Source of the DNA: Paenibacillus sp. JCM 18996
Lineage (GTDB): Bacteria > Bacillota > Bacilli > Paenibacillales > NBRC-103111
DNA: 64,000 bases
NCBI GenBank assembly: GCA_001313085.1
Contig: BBFE01000010.1
Coordinates: 1 to 64,000, forward strand
Reading direction: 5' to 3'
Within the stretch, counting starts at the first letter, position 1; each line of letters opens with the position of its first letter. The translations under genes and the position numbers were made by a program. Shown here piece after piece: positions 41,264-53,257 of this stretch. The notes under the pieces are model-generated. The model was not told where the DNA came from. It made no database searches and saw only the letters and a program-made list of their open reading frames with translations.

Positions 41264-42735
41264 TTATGCTTTTATAAACACAGTCTTGATCGAAGTGAAG
41301 AATTCGATGGCCGCCTGTCCCTGTTCGCGAGAATGGGAGCTCGATTGCTTCATCCCGCCGAATGGCGCTTGCAGTTCCACACCGGCGGATTCGGCATTAA
41401 CGCGCACGAGCCTGCGTCCATTTCATTGATAAAGGAAAGCATATGGCCGATATTCCGCGTAAAAATGGATGCGCTGAGTCCGTATTTTACATCGTTGGCT
41501 ACGGCTAAGGCTTCCTCAAACGAATCGACTTGATCAGTGCCAGCACAGGGCCGAAAATCTCTTCCTGGGCAATGGCCATATGAGGCTTCACGTCTTCAAA
41601 CACTGTAGGGTTAACATAAAATCCATGTTCCAACCCGTCGCGCTGAGGTCTGTCCCCGCCATAAAGCAGTGTCGCTCCTTCGCTTCGTCCCTTTTCGATA
41701 TAAGAGAGCACCGTGTTCAACTGGTTCTCACTCGCACATGGCCCCATCCATGTATCTCCGCCCAGTCCATCGCCCACTGTCAACGATTTCACTTTCGCCA
41801 GCAATTTTTTGTTTAAATTGTTCATATACCTCGCTTTGCACAATGACACGGCTTGTAGCTGTGCATTTCTGGCCCGTTGAACGAAGGCCCCCGTTGATCG
41901 TTGCCTCCACAGCCAGATCCAGATCGGCGTCGGCCGCTACGATGACCGGATTTTTTTCCCTCCCATTTCAAGCTGGTACTTGGCTCCGCGGGCGAGAGCG
42001 CCTGTCCGACCTGCTTGCCTACCGTATCGGATCCGGTAAACGTGATTCCGTTGATGCCCGGATGGTCTATAATGCCTTGGCCGATTACAGAGCCGTTGCC
42101 TGTTACCATATTGACCACGCCTGCAGGGAGTCCCGCCTCATTCATACATTCCACTACTTTTGCAGCGGTGACAGCCGTATCCTGTGCAGGTTTGAAAACG
42201 ACGGTGTTCCCGTAAATGAGGCAGGAGCCATTTTCCAGACGGGAATCGCGACAGGGAAGTTCCAGGGAGTAATGACGCCAACCACTCCGAGCGGGGCGCG
42301 GGCTGTAAACATCAGCGCTTCACTGTCGGAAGAAGGAATGACATCTCCCGTTTTACGCAGCCCTTCCCCCGCATAATACCGCAGAATAGCTACGCCCCGG
42401 GCGGTCTCTCCTTTCGATTCGGCGAAGGTTTTACCCATTTCCCTAGTCATCGACTCGGCAATTTCATCGAGACGCTTTTCCAGGACATTTGCGATTTTAT
42501 ACAGATACTCTCCTCTGGCAGCGCCGGACAATTTTTTCCACTGCATGTGGGCTTTTTTTCGCGGCTGCAACCGCATGGTCCAGGTCTTCCTTGCCCGATT
42601 TCTGTATATAGCCGACAATTTCATTTTTTTTGTTCGCCGGATTGATGCTGGCGTCCACTTTACCCGTTGAGGCAGCCATCCATTCTCCATTGATATAGTT
42701 CAAATAGGTTTTTTTACCGCTGTAGTTTGGTTCAT
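41264..42735 (-). CDS. Aldehyde dehydrogenase, alpha-ketoglutarate-semialdehyde type
   Basis: ALDH motifs: [37 protein letters not shown], the catalytic Glu before GGKNPVIV after repair, and the Cys region [18 protein letters not shown]. The end is [10 protein letters not shown], and about 490 residues in total. YcbD/GucD homologues oxidise 2,5-dioxopentanoate, an end product of aldarate or pentose-acid degradation. That match plus the dehydratase genes suggest this role but do not prove it. ATG 42735 is 9 nt after AAGGAG and needs two A fewer in the first A run; four further breaks occur at T/A runs. Confidence 0.83.
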
Positions 42736-42774
42736 CGTTTATCCGCTCCTTTTTTCTGTAAGTTTTGATTTTGA

Positions 42775-43953
42775 TTAAAACGTTGGGCCAATCCGCCAAA
42801 TCCCAAAATCGTGCTGCTTCAGAATTTCCGCCTTTGTGAGCTTGCCTGATGAAACCAACGCAACCTCGTCAAAAAATACGCCGGCCCACCGCCTCAATCG
42901 TTTCGACTCCTTGTATAATCGTTCCGGCGTTCAGGTCCATATTGTCATTCATTTTCTCAAACATAGCCGTATTCGTGGCGATCTTGATGACCGGCGCAAT
43001 CGGCGAGCCCGTAGGGTGCCTCTGCCGCTCGTAAACAGGACAACCTGGGCTCCTCCAGCAACCATTCCGGTTAACTGCTCGATATCGTGCCCGGGCGTAT
43101 CCATCCAGACTAAACCTTTTTTGGTGGGAGGCTGCGAATAATCGATCAACTCCTGCAGAGGCCTGCTTCCGGCTTTGCCCACGGCGCCGAGGGATTTTTT
43201 CCTCCAAAGAGCTGATTCCGCCTTTAATGTTGCCTGGACTCGGATTGCCTGTACGGATATCCACCCCCATTGAAAAAAAGCGCGGTTTTCCATCGCGTGG
43301 ATGACCTCGTAAACCCGTTTGGCCACTTTCTCATCGGCGGCACGGTTGGCAAGCAGATGCTCGGCCCCAATCAGCTCGGTCGTCTCGGCCAGGATTGCCG
43401 TACCCCCGGCATCGACAATCATGTCGCTTACCACTCCTACGGCTGGATTGGCCGACAGGCCTGAACAAGCGTCCGACCCGCCGCATTCAGTACCAACGAT
43501 CAATTCGCTGATATCGCAAATTTCTCTCATCTCTGCTGAAGCGTCCTGCACCATTCGGGCGGCGATTTTGGCTCCCTGTGCGATTGCCATCAGCGTCCCG
43601 CCATGGTCCTGAATCGAAACCAGCTCCACGGGTTTACCGGATTTTGCGATTTCTGCGGCCACGCTTCTTCCTTGGTGCGTTTCGCAGCCCAGCCCCAATA
43701 CCACAACTCCGTACACATTCGGATTGTTCCCCAGCCCCACATAGGTCCGAAACGTTTGGTCATAATCGACCCCGACCTGTGCACAGCCATGCTGATGTAT
43801 AAAGGACACCGTTCCGTGCACCAATTCCGTAATTTGCCTGGCCGCCTGGGTTGCGCAAATAATGGTAGGCAGGATCAAAACATGATTTCTGACACCCACA
43901 CGTCCGTCGGACCGTCTATATCCCCAGAACTTGCCGCTACTTAGCTTGGACAC
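42775..43953 (-). CDS. UxaA-family large subunit (altronate/galactarate dehydratase or SuyB type)
   Basis: The protein belongs to the family that includes altronate dehydratase, galactarate dehydratase and the large subunit of sulfolactate sulfo-lyase. Motifs: GVRNHVLILPTIICATQAA, IHQHGCAQVGVDYDQT, VLGLGCETHQG, the metal-site segment ECGGSDACSGLSANPAVG, and FTSGRGTPTGSPIAPVIKI. About 390 residues after repair. GTG 43953 follows GAGG; GTG 43962 is an alternative. The small SAF-domain gene is directly upstream with overlapping ends. Choosing between a sugar-acid dehydratase and a sulfo-lyase is not possible here; neighbours favour sugar acids. Confidence 0.82.
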
Positions 43954-43957
43954 CGAG

Positions 43958-44245
43958 ATCACCTCTTCCTCTTTTTTCCTTCAAGGTTGTGCACATGGAC
44001 ATGCTCACCTGGCGCAATATCCGTTACCGCAACTCCAATCACTTCGCCGTACTTGAGAATATCCTCACCCTGCCGTATGGGCCTGACCGCAAACTTGTGG
44101 CCGAAATCAATCGCATCCTGCAAAATAACTGTTAATTCCTGCTCCTGACAGCGACCGTGAGCTCTGTGCCGGCCGGTATATTGATCAGCGCCGTGGCCAC
44201 TTTATCCTGCGGCTTCATCATCACCGTTTTATAAACCGAATCCAT
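43958..44245 (-). CDS. UxaA-family small subunit (SAF domain)
   Basis: A SAF-domain protein of about 95 residues begins DSVYKTVMMKPQDKVATALINIPAGTEL and continues with ILQDAIDFGHKFAVRPIRQGEDILKYGEVIGVAV and PGEHVHVHNLEG. This is the N-terminal domain of altronate dehydratase or the SuyA subunit, here encoded separately. A break near 44128 in non-homopolymer sequence shows as a one-base loss. It overlaps the large-subunit gene and lies 4 bp after the FAH-family gene. Confidence 0.82.
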
Positions 44246-44248
44246 TGG

Positions 44249-45137
44249 CTACAACCTCTTTCTTACAGGATTATTCAGCACTCCGATATCGGAGATCTCA
44301 ATTTCAATCCGGTCGCCGTCAAGAAGTGTAAACTCGTTTGGCGGAACGATACATGTGCCCGTGAGCAGGACCGTGCCATCGAAAATTTCATTATCCCGCG
44401 TCAGATATGAAACGAGCTCATCGAATTTTCTTTTTTTTAACTGGCTTGTGCTCGCCGTCCCTTCGACTACTTTTTTCTTCATTGCGGTAAATACGGCAGG
44501 CGATTTGGAACCGGTACGGGTCCGCCACCGACTCCGCCAAACGAATAGCCGGTCCTATTGAGCAGGAATTTTTTCCACATTTTTTGCTTGTGGCAGATAA
44601 AGCGGATTCTCGCCCTCAATATCGCGGCAGCTCATATCATTGCCGGCGGTGTAGCCGACAATTTGCCCGTCTTTGCCGAGGACAAGGCCAAGCTCCGGCT
44701 CCGGAATCTGCCAGTTTGAATCGGATCGCAAATAAACCTCCTGATTCGGGCCTACCGTTCTTGCAGCAGTAGATTTGAAGAAAATCTCAGGCCGATCGGC
44801 GCTGTATACTTTATCGTAAAAGGTGGTCGCGTCCAGCTTGCCTTCTGTCGCCTCGTAATTTCTGGCATCCCTGCTTTTTTTCATAGGTTACGCCTGCCGC
44901 CCATACTTCAGGAGCGTCAATCGGCGCAAGCAGGTTCAGGTCCTGCAGTGCCGCTTCGAGCGGAGCTGCCTTGTCAATGATGTCTTCAACCAAAGCTAAA
45001 GGAGTGGTCTTCTCCTCTTCCGCCTCATCAATGAGCTTCATAAAATCCCGCTGCGGCAGCGGATAAACCTTCTCGTCATCCGTTAAAGCCGCAAGCTGTG
45101 GAGCAGTGCCTTCGCTTGAAAATCGAATAATACGCAT
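44249..45137 (-). CDS. Fumarylacetoacetate hydrolase (FAH) family protein
   Basis: FAH-fold enzymes hydrolyse or decarboxylate 2-oxo acids; relatives in sugar-acid operons act on 2-keto-3-deoxy or diketo acids. Motifs: APEVWAAGVTYEKS, the metal ligands in IPEPELGLVLG (two Glu) with a later Asp, YTAGNDMSCRDIEGENPLYLPQAK, and the repaired end LLTGTCIVPPNEFTLLDGDRIEI. About 297 residues. Breaks lie near 44875, 44575, 44520-44460 and 44435. It starts MRIIRFSSEGTAPQL at 45137. Confidence 0.85.
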
Positions 45138-45202
45138 AATGGAAGCTCTCCTTTTCTAAAGCGCTGAATGTACTTCGGCTGATGATGGATTGACCGGAAC
45201 GG

Positions 45203-46118
45203 CTAAACCCGGCGCCCCTTTTTTTCAGATGTTTTAAGATGCGGAGCATAGCGCTTGATCATATCCAGACCGATTCGCGCGCGCCGTACGCGTTCTTTGC
45301 ATAAAGCGATTGAGGTTGCCTCCAGATGGGTTCCCGACGGATAAATGTTGGGGGAATTCCGCAGGCCGAATTTAATGTAAACCGGCGCAGCTACCCGGAT
45401 GATTTCCGGAATTTCATAATGACGGATAAAACCGCCCACATCATCGGGAACTTCCACATAAATATCAATCGGGATATCCACCGCCTGTCGAATGGCAGCA
45501 AGACGCGAAAGGGTGAGATCCGTCGGCACATTATAGGTGCCCGCTCCGATGCTCTCCATTAAACGAATGGAAACCGGATTGGACTGAGCCATTTGGACCG
45601 AAATTTTCACCACCAAATCGTTTGGCAACTCGCCTGATTTTTTTGAACTCATTCACAAGCCACAGCAGACCTTCATCCGCCACCAGGATGCTGCGGATCC
45701 CAAAGCTGCAGGCTCTCTTGACATCCTCAATCGAATAAACCAATTGATCCATACCCTGAACCTTAGACCGGCAATCTTGCCTGCGCTTGCCCAGGGCATT
45801 GCGGTGACATCCCAGGTTCCGCGAGGACCGACAAATAAGCTGACCTCCAAATTCTCTCTTCTGCCGATGGCAGCCATCTGCTGCAGTTCTTCGTCGGTCA
45901 GCAGCATAATACCGCTGCCTTGGGAAATGCGGTGAATGTAAACCTCGTACTGCCCGCAGGCCTCCAGCAGAGCTTCAAAAGAGGCGGGCCCTTCTACGCT
46001 AGGCAGTTCTACACGATACTGGGCTCCATCGGGAAATGTTTTGTGAGAAGTCGGAAGATCATGCAGTCCCCTCGCGGAAAACCTAATTTTTTTCTATTGC
46101 GTCACGCGTACTTTCCAT
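45203..46118 (-). CDS. U32-peptidase-like TIM-barrel protein
   Basis: The protein has a TIM-barrel pattern reminiscent of peptidase U32 and related proteins: LEVSLFVGPRGTWDVTAMPWASAG, LVYSIEDVKRACSFGIRSILVADEGLLWLVNEF, DLVVKISVQMAQSNPVSIRLMESIGAGTYNVPTDLTL, and VYIKFGLRNSPNIYPSGTHLE. About 305 residues after repair of breaks near 46085, 45750 and 45640. The U32 catalytic signature was not identified, so a peptidase is not implied; a lyase or aldolase-like role within the operon is possible. Confidence 0.6.
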
Positions 46119-46129
46119 ACTGTTCCCCC

Positions 46130-48333
46130 CTAATTTATTTTGCTTGCTGCCGGAGAAAATTTTACATCTGTTTTATAATCATGGACCGCTTCTTCATAGA
46201 CTGGCATCGGCACCACTCCGTTGGCTGCGTCCGTATGTCCCGCCAAACGGTTGCTCGCCGCCACCAGACGGACGCGTTGCCGAATCGTATGAAGTCTTGA
46301 TTCGCCAAGGTTCTGTCTTTCCACCCTGACACAGTCAAAGCTGAACTGCAGTATCCCTTCGCGAAATGCGCTCTCATCCAGGAACTGGATCTCCCGTTCA
46401 CGCAGGTTGAGATAAAGGAGGTCTCCTGTGAGCAAATAGAGAATTCCGCCCCCTTCTCTCGCTTCCGGTGTCATGTGCCGACTGCGGCTCCATAGGTGAC
46501 GCCCGAATAACGGCCGTCGCTGACCAAGGTGGCCAGCCGTTTCAGCTTGCGGTTGGCGTTGATATGCTGCATCGGCGTAAACATCTCGGGCATTCCAAAA
46601 GCGGCCGGTCCCTGGCCCGATACAACCACCGATATTTTCATCGCGCCCGTCTCCGCCATACGATCGAACAGCTCTTCATACTGCGCGTCTTTCCAAGCTT
46701 CGAAGTCGGCCGGCGCATTCTGCTTGAGAACCGCGAGCAGGTTTTCATGCTTGAAGCTTTTCCCCTGTTTCAGCTTCTCCAGCAGCTGCGAATCCAGCAA
46801 ACCGCGATTGGCGTCATCTTCATTGTCATAATAGAGTACGAACGCCGCCTTTTTATCGAATTCATCCAATTGCTGCGACGTCATTCCGCTTATTTTGACC
46901 ACTGCGCTTTCAAAGAAATTGCCTGTTATGACATCCACTCCACTGAAGGGCCGGCGAGGCCGCGAAAGAATAATCGGGTTTTCCGTCACAAGTTCAGCCG
47001 ACAGCCGGTCCGGATCGACCAATCGTTCACGCCAGGCCGTTCCGGTCACTGTGGGCGCGTCGACATCCATCGGAACTCCATTTTGCATAAGCTCATAAAA
47101 CAAGGTTTCCATCCCTCTGCTTGTGCTATTGCAGCACTGCATCGCAAGCGCAAAGATGTCCCGCCCTTCGGTAAGGCTGTAATTAAACAAATCGGGAATC
47201 GGATGCTCGCGCTGAATTTGGTTCACGTCCCACAAGCTAAATTTATAACCCCCATACAGCATGGCTGCCACCATGTGCATCATTAAGTTGGTGGAACCTC
47301 CCGAGGCGCTGTGAATCCGGATTGCGTTTTTTGATATTGGCTGCCATTATGTTCGCTGCGCCGTAGACCGGATCGTTGATCATCCCGACCAGGCAGTCCA
47401 GCGCTTGATTGACCTGCTCCTGGTTCGGGGGTGAAGTCAAAAGCTCCATAGCGGGATGCACCAAACCCATCCCGGCGACCAGATGACGGGAGCTGTTCCC
47501 CGTACCGTTAAAAGCACAGACGCCGCCTTGCCCGTCACAGGTGGCAACCGCCAATCGTTTTTTTCATAGTCTTTATGTGCCGCCTTCGTGATGATTCCCC
47601 TTTCCGCCGCCCGTTCCAACACACCCTGAAAAGCCGTATTGGAAGAGCACTGCAGAATGTAAGCCATCGCATCCCTCAAATCATAGGCGATATCGGCGGC
47701 ACCCTGCCGCTCGGCACTTATAGCCACATTTTCAAGCTCGGCAAACAAGGCTGCGGGAATGATTCCGCCCTGAAGTACATGAGCGGGAGCGAATGTCGCA
47801 AAAAAAAGGCGCTTCTCCCCGGTACCGACGGATGCGGTCCAGATGAACCATGCGCTGACGACGCCAAGCGGCTGCTTGTCGCAGCCTTGAATGACGAAAG
47901 CCCCGTGGTAGCTGTGCGCTTCGATCTGGTTGACCGCCATTTCGGCCACCGCGTTGCGGCTCTGCAGGGAATAGCTCATTCCCTGATTGCTTTGCGCCGT
48001 CCCGTCGCACATGACAGGTGTCGAGAAATAGAACGGGACTCCGCCGTTCTGCCAAATCCGGATGGCCGCCCGGGCCGAAGTTTGAAAATCCATAATATGG
48101 GCGGGATGGTCTGAAGATCCTCCGATAATCGCAATCCGCGGAGCGTTCTCTTCCAGACGGTTATATATTTCGTCAAGGGTCCAGTCCGGGGCCGGGCCTT
48201 CATAACCCGGACCTAAAATTTGCTTGGAACGATCGAGCAGGCCTGCCACACAAATCGGTTCATTGGCTTTCCCCTGCACGTTGTCCCGGTACGGATTGAC
48301 CCTGTTTTCAATGGCCGGATACTTTATTGGCAT
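46130..48333 (-). CDS. IlvD/EDD-family dehydratase, YjhG/YagF (D-xylonate dehydratase) type
   Basis: This Fe-S dehydratase converts a sugar acid to its 2-keto-3-deoxy form. Markers: the N-terminal VAGLLDRSKQILGPGYEG and IAIIGGSSDHPAHIMDF that are specific to the YjhG/YagF group; VMCDGTAQSNQGMSYSLQSRNAVAEM and GCDKQPLGVVSAL with cluster cysteines; CDGQGGVCAFNGTGNS; ASGGSTNLMMHM; and SDGRYSGVTYGAAVGHM. About 730 residues after repair, larger than IlvD. Breaks near 47860, 47555 and 47330. Xylonate is the founding substrate of the group but others are possible. Confidence 0.85.
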
Positions 48334-48369
48334 TTTTTCGATTTTCCCCTCTTAAATCAAGTCGGTTTT

Positions 48370-49622
48370 TTACCATTTCACTACGCTTGACGGTTCCGAC
48401 AAAATTTCAATGTACTTCCGGTCCTTCGCCTCCGGCAGCAAGCTTTCTGATATCCAAATTTCTTTCAGATGAAGCGTATTGTGAATGCGGACCAGACGGA
48501 CATGATGCAGGTCGAATGCGTTGCAGGTTTTGATCGCCGCTTTCACCGCCAGCTCCGCTGTATCAAGAAACATCGGAACCTTCACAACCGACATGACCGT
48601 GCTGGTCAAAGCGTTCGCATAGCCTTTTTTTTCCCAATCTATCGCTTCAAAAGCCTCTCTTGTCGTCACATCGGCCATGCCCAGTCCGTTCGCGTTCCCA
48701 TGTGTTTTATCCGTTAATCCCAGGACAACGATCCTTGCGATTTCCGGGCCCCCGCTCGCATAAGGCGTCGCATAACGGCCCGTAATGTTCGGATCCATTC
48801 CATCGCCTGAAATGTCTTTGCCAATCTCATCGACAACCAATACATCAATGGGATCCAGCAATAATTTGGGCATCAAAGCCTTTGCTTCGAGCAGCAGCTG
48901 CGGTTCGGCCTCCTCAAGCTTCTCAGCGGGGACGGCGGCGATTTTCGCCGTCCGGTCATAAGCGTTCTCAAGTATCCCCAATCCGAAAATGACAGGCACC
49001 TTCGACAACACCGCTTTAGCCATCTCCGGTACATGTTCAGCCATGTATTTGAAGCTGTACGCGTGAGCGGCTTCCGCGCCCTTTTGCTTTCCGAGGCCGA
49101 TGGTGATCATTTTCATCAGTCCGCTTTCCACCGGCCCGCGAAAAGCCGTATGAGGCTTGATCCGATTGATCACAATGACCTTATCCGCTTCATAGGCATG
49201 TTTGTCGGTGTAAACGGGAAGACCGTTCGGCAGCCTTCCGACTTCTGCCACTTCCATGCTGGAGAGGATCGGAGCCCCTGTAAAAGCTTCTGTCACACCG
49301 AGCTGCTCCAATACTTCCTTCTGCCCTTCCGCCGTTGCTCCGCCATGGCTGCCCATGGCCGGCACAATGAACGGCGCACCGCCCCTGGATTTCACAAGAC
49401 CGGCTGCTTCCCTCGTTATGACCGCAATATCGGCAACACCGCGGCTTCCTACGGCAATCGCCACGCGGTCGCTTCATTAATACGGGACAAAACATCCGCA
49501 TCTCTGACGGCCTGATGGACGGCTCCGGCAACATCCTGTATTTCCGGCGCGTCGAATTTCTGGTGGACTTTAACCATACGCGGCAGCGGAACGCCTTGAA
49601 GCAATTCTTCAATAATATTCAC
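48370..49622 (-). CDS. LarA-like (DUF2088) isomerase, island B copy
   Basis: This is a homologue of the protein at 23936-25202. Motifs: DRVAIAVGSRGVADIAVITREAAGL, MGSHGGATAEGQKEVLEQLGV, INRIKPHTAFRGPVESGLMKMITIGLGK, GDGMDPNITGRYATP, and IHNTLHLKEIWISESLLP near the C terminus. About 417 residues. GTG 49622 follows GGAGG. One break near 49467 is a missing G (GAAGCG for GAAGGCG). Located between a D-2-hydroxyacid dehydrogenase and the YjhG-type dehydratase, it could epimerise the acid at C2 before dehydration. Confidence 0.72.
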
Positions 49623-49669
49623 CAGCGAACCTCCATTTCCGGTCTGTTTCTCCGTGGTATATATGCGGC

Positions 49670-50705
49670 TTAAGAATAGGCCGGTACAATATATCTTTTC
49701 TCGGGCTCATTCTCCTGCAGCTGCACTTTGTTCTTCACTTGTTTATTGACCAAATATTTAGGATACTCTCCGTGGAGCAGTACATCGGCAATACCCATAG
49801 CCGCCTTGAAGCGCATTTCTGCGGCGGATTCTTCCGAATACCAAGCAACATGCGGAGTAAGAATCACATTTTCCATGGAAAGCAGCGGATGATCCGGCCG
49901 GATCGGCTCTTTTTTTTCCAGAACATCCAGCTGCGCCCGCAATAACTCCGTCAGTGAGCGCTTCGACCAACGCATGCTCGTCAATCACCGGTCCACGGGA
50001 GGTGTTAATGATAACCGCTTCTTTTTTCATCAGCGCGAATTGATCCCTGCCCATCATTCCCTGGGTCGATTTCGTCAGCGGGGCGTGAACGGAGATGATG
50101 TCCGACTGCATGCACAATTGTTCCAAACTGACAAGCTTGACCCCCTTTTGCTCGGCTGTATCTTCAGATACAAACGGATCATAGGCGATGACCTCCAGTC
50201 CTAACGGCTTGACCTTTTCGTTCAATGACTGTGGAATCATTCCGAATCCCACTAAGCCGAGAACCCGTCCTCTCAAACGATAAATGGGCCGCGTCACCTT
50301 GAAATCCCAACCTCCGTTCTTCACACAGCTGTTGGCCAGCGCGACTTTACGGGTCCAGCTAAGCAATAAAGCCAGCGCATGATCCGCCACTTCATCTTTA
50401 CAGTAATCCGGTACGTTGGCCACGCAAATGCCTTTTTTTTCCGTAGCCGCTTCCATATCCACAGTGTCGACGCCTACTCCATAACGTGTAATGACCTTGC
50501 AGTTTTCCAGTGCGGCAATCACTTTGCCGTTCAGCGGCGCGTACTGGTTAATTATGGCGTCAGCGTTGCGGCAGGCTGCAATGACTTCCTCTTCAGTGCG
50601 GCACTGTGCCGGTAGGAACTCGATTTCATCGTGTCGCAAAACCTCTTCTTCATAACGCAAATCCGGATATTCCCAATCGGTGACGACAACTTTCCACTTT
50701 TTCAT
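49670..50705 (-). CDS. D-2-hydroxyacid dehydrogenase, CtBP-like
   Basis: This NAD-dependent dehydrogenase has the D-isomer pattern VITRYGVGVDTVDMEAATEKG, DEVADHALALLLSWTRKV, VLGLVGFGMIPQSLNEKV (nucleotide fold), IINTSRGPVIDEHALVEAL and the active-site His in LTPHVAWYSEESAAEM. About 342 residues after a break near 49915. Its partner at the other end of the operon (40188-41161) is only distantly similar, so two reductions or oxidations at C2 may occur. It directly follows the importer genes. Confidence 0.87.
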
Positions 50706-50766
50706 CTAAGAAGCCTCCTGTGTCAAATATTCATATCGGCATAAAAGCATTTGCGCTGTTCCCGCT

Positions 50767-51476
50767 TTAACCGCCTAAATACGCGGCTTTCACTTCCGGT
50801 TGGTGCTCAATCGTTCGGCAGTATCCTCCAGTACAATCCTTCCGTTTGCGAGCACATAGCCGCGGTCAGCAATCTCCAGAGCCATTGCCGCATTTTGTTC
50901 GACCAGAAGAATCGTCGTCCCCTGCCGTTTAATTTCTTCCAGGGCGGCGAACACCTGATCAACCAGCAGCGGAGACAAACCCAGAGAAGGTTCATCCAGC
51001 AGCAGCACTGTCGGACGAGCCATTAAAGCCCGGCCGATCGCTACCATCTGCTGTTCTCCGCCGCTCATACTCCAGCCGAGCTGTTGGTCTCTTGTACGCA
51101 GGACGGGAAAAAAAAGCTCATAGACACGTTCAAGGTCCTGATCGAACTTTTCCCTCCTTCTTCGCCACGCCACCGTTCCCAGCTCGAGATTTTCCCGGAC
51201 AGTCAGGCCCGGAAAAATTCTCCGTCCTTCCGGCACATGGGCAATCCCCATTCGAACAATCTCATCCGGAGGATTGTTCTCCAGGCCTTTGCTGCTGAGC
51301 TTGACCGATCCTTGATGCGCTTTATGCAGACCGGAGATCACGCGGAGCGTGGTGGTCTTACCGGCCCCATTGTTCCCGAGAAGAGTGACCAATTCGCCTT
51401 CCTTTACTTCCAGTGTAATCCGGTGTAAAACTTCCGTAGCTCCGTAGGAGGTCGTAACGTCAGTGAGCTGCAGCAT
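50767..51476 (-). CDS. livF: Branched-chain-type ABC importer ATPase LivF, island B
   Basis: Walker A GNNGAGKTTTLRVISG, ABC signature MSGGEQQMVAIGRAL, Walker B VLLLDEPSLGLSP and LVEQNAAMAL are complete. About 236 residues. Restoring one C near 50800 (AACCGG to AACCCGG) replaces an early stop by the usual end PEVKAAYLGG at 50767. An A-run break lies near 51110. The start overlaps the end of livG. Confidence 0.9.
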
Positions 51477-52243
51477 GGCTTCTCCCCCTCCCTAAATACG
51501 CCTCGATAACAGTCGGATGATTCCTGATTTCGTCCGGCGTTCCTTCTGCGATTACGCGCCCAAAGTTCAGGACCGTTATCCGCTCCGCCAAACTCATGAT
51601 GAGACGCATGTCATGCTCGATTAACAGCACTGTCACTCCCCGGCCCGGAAGAGATCTGATAAACCGTTCCAGCTCATCGCTTTCTGTGGCGTTGAGGCCG
51701 GCTGCAGGCTCGTCAAGCAGCAGTAATTTCGGTTTGGCAATAAGAGAACGGGCAACCTCAAGCCATTTTTTGCTTGCCGTAAGGAAGCGTTCGAGCCGGC
51801 CGGTCGCGGAATTCCCATAATCCCACTTCCTGCAGCATCTGTTCCGCCGCTTCTTGAGCCTGTTTTTTTTGCGCCGAGCGATGCCCGGATGTGCGGAATA
51901 AACAAGCAAGGAAGGAATCATTTATTTGGTTGTGTAATCCGATTAACACATTCTCCATCACGGTCAAATCGCGAAATAACCGTAAGTTTTGAAAAGTCCG
52001 GGAGATACCGAGCTGGGATAATTCCGCGGAACCTCTCCCCTGCACCTCTTGGTTCTCAAAGATCAAGCTGCCTGAGGTTGCCCGGTAAAATCCGCTGATG
52101 ACATTGATAAGCGTTGATTTTCCCGCTCCGTTCGGTCCGATTAGTGCGTGGAGGCGGCCCTCCTCTATCTTCATCGAAACATCACCGACCGCGGTTAATC
52201 CTCCAAATTTCATGGTTATGCTTCGTGTCTCCAACAAATTCAT
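51460..52243 (-). CDS. livG: Branched-chain-type ABC importer ATPase LivG, island B
   Basis: Walker A GPNGAGKSTLINVISG, LSQLGISRTFQNLRLFRDLTVMENVLIG, Walker B LLLLDEPAAGLN, and VLLIEHDMRLIMSLAERI. The ABC signature in the repaired sequence reads like TLPYGKQKMLEVARSL. About 260 residues; break near 51765-51775. It starts at ATG 52243, overlapping the livM stop as ATGA. Confidence 0.9.
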
Positions 52244-53243
52244 GTAACCTCCTCCCCTTTCGAAGACAATACCGTTTTCGCCTTTTTTCGTTTCAAAGGG
52301 ACCGCGTCGTTTCTTATCTCGCCAGGTTTGCAGCATGGGCACGATGCCTCTAGGCATGAACAGCACCGCGAAAAAAAATATTCCGAGACCGTAAATCGCC
52401 ATATAATATTCCTTGATAAAACGCAGCCACTCCGGCAAAAAAAATGTCAGCAAAGCGCCGCCCACCACAGGACCTAACAAAGTTCCCGAGCCCCCGATCA
52501 AGATCATGCTGAACAAGACGATCGATTGATCGAAGGAAAACGTGTCAGGGCTGATATAGTTGGAAAATTGAGCGTACAACGCGCCCGCAAGCCCCCCGTA
52601 AACTGCGCTCAGCACAAACGCAAACACCTTCGTACGCGTCAAATTCACCCCGGCGCTGCTTGCCGCGATTTCATCTTCGCGAATGGCCAAAAAAGCTGCG
52701 TCCCAGCTTCGAGCGTAAAATATTTCGCTGGAACAAGAACAGCAGACCGGCTACCGCCATGGCGATATAATAGAAGGAAATGGCTGATCGGCTTTCCATG
52801 ATCCGATTTGAATGCCGGGAATTCCATTGATGCCTACGGCTCCATGGGTGACAGCATTCCAGTTCATCAATATCATTTGCAAAACGACCGTGAATCCGAT
52901 CGTGGCCATAGCCAAATAGTGCCCTTTAAGCCTCAGGGAAGGAATTCCCAGAATAACCCCGAAAACCGCGGATATGACGATCACAGCAATCCATGTTAGT
53001 ATAGGCGGCCAGCCGTAATCGACCGTCAATATAGCCGTTGTATAAGCTCCGATGCCTAAAAAATGCCGCCTGCGCGAAAGAAATATAACCTGTAAATCCA
53101 TAGATAAAGTTAATGCCCATCGCCGCGATAATATAGATAACAGCCAATACCAGTACCTGAATATAGTAGCTGTTGGGCATGATCCACGGTAAACAGAGAG
53201 AGACGGCAATCCCTGACAAAATAAGTGCAGTTCGACGATTCAT
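52240..53243 (-). CDS. livM: Branched-chain-type ABC importer permease LivM, island B
   Basis: Permease with GFTGYISFAQAAFFGIGAYTTAILT and LRLKGHYLAMATIGFTVVLQMIL, then LSAVYGGLAGALYAQFSNYISPDTFSF and ILIGGSGTLLGPVVGGALLTF. About 333 residues. Breaks near 53060, 52785, 52690 and 52280; removing one A gives the terminal SSKGEEVT and a TGA overlapping livG. Confidence 0.9.
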
Positions 53244-53257
53244 TGCTTCCCCTCCCC

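Noticed and set aside
45203..46118. True U32 peptidase
   Set aside because: Fold resemblance only; the peptidase signature was not found and the neighbours are metabolic.
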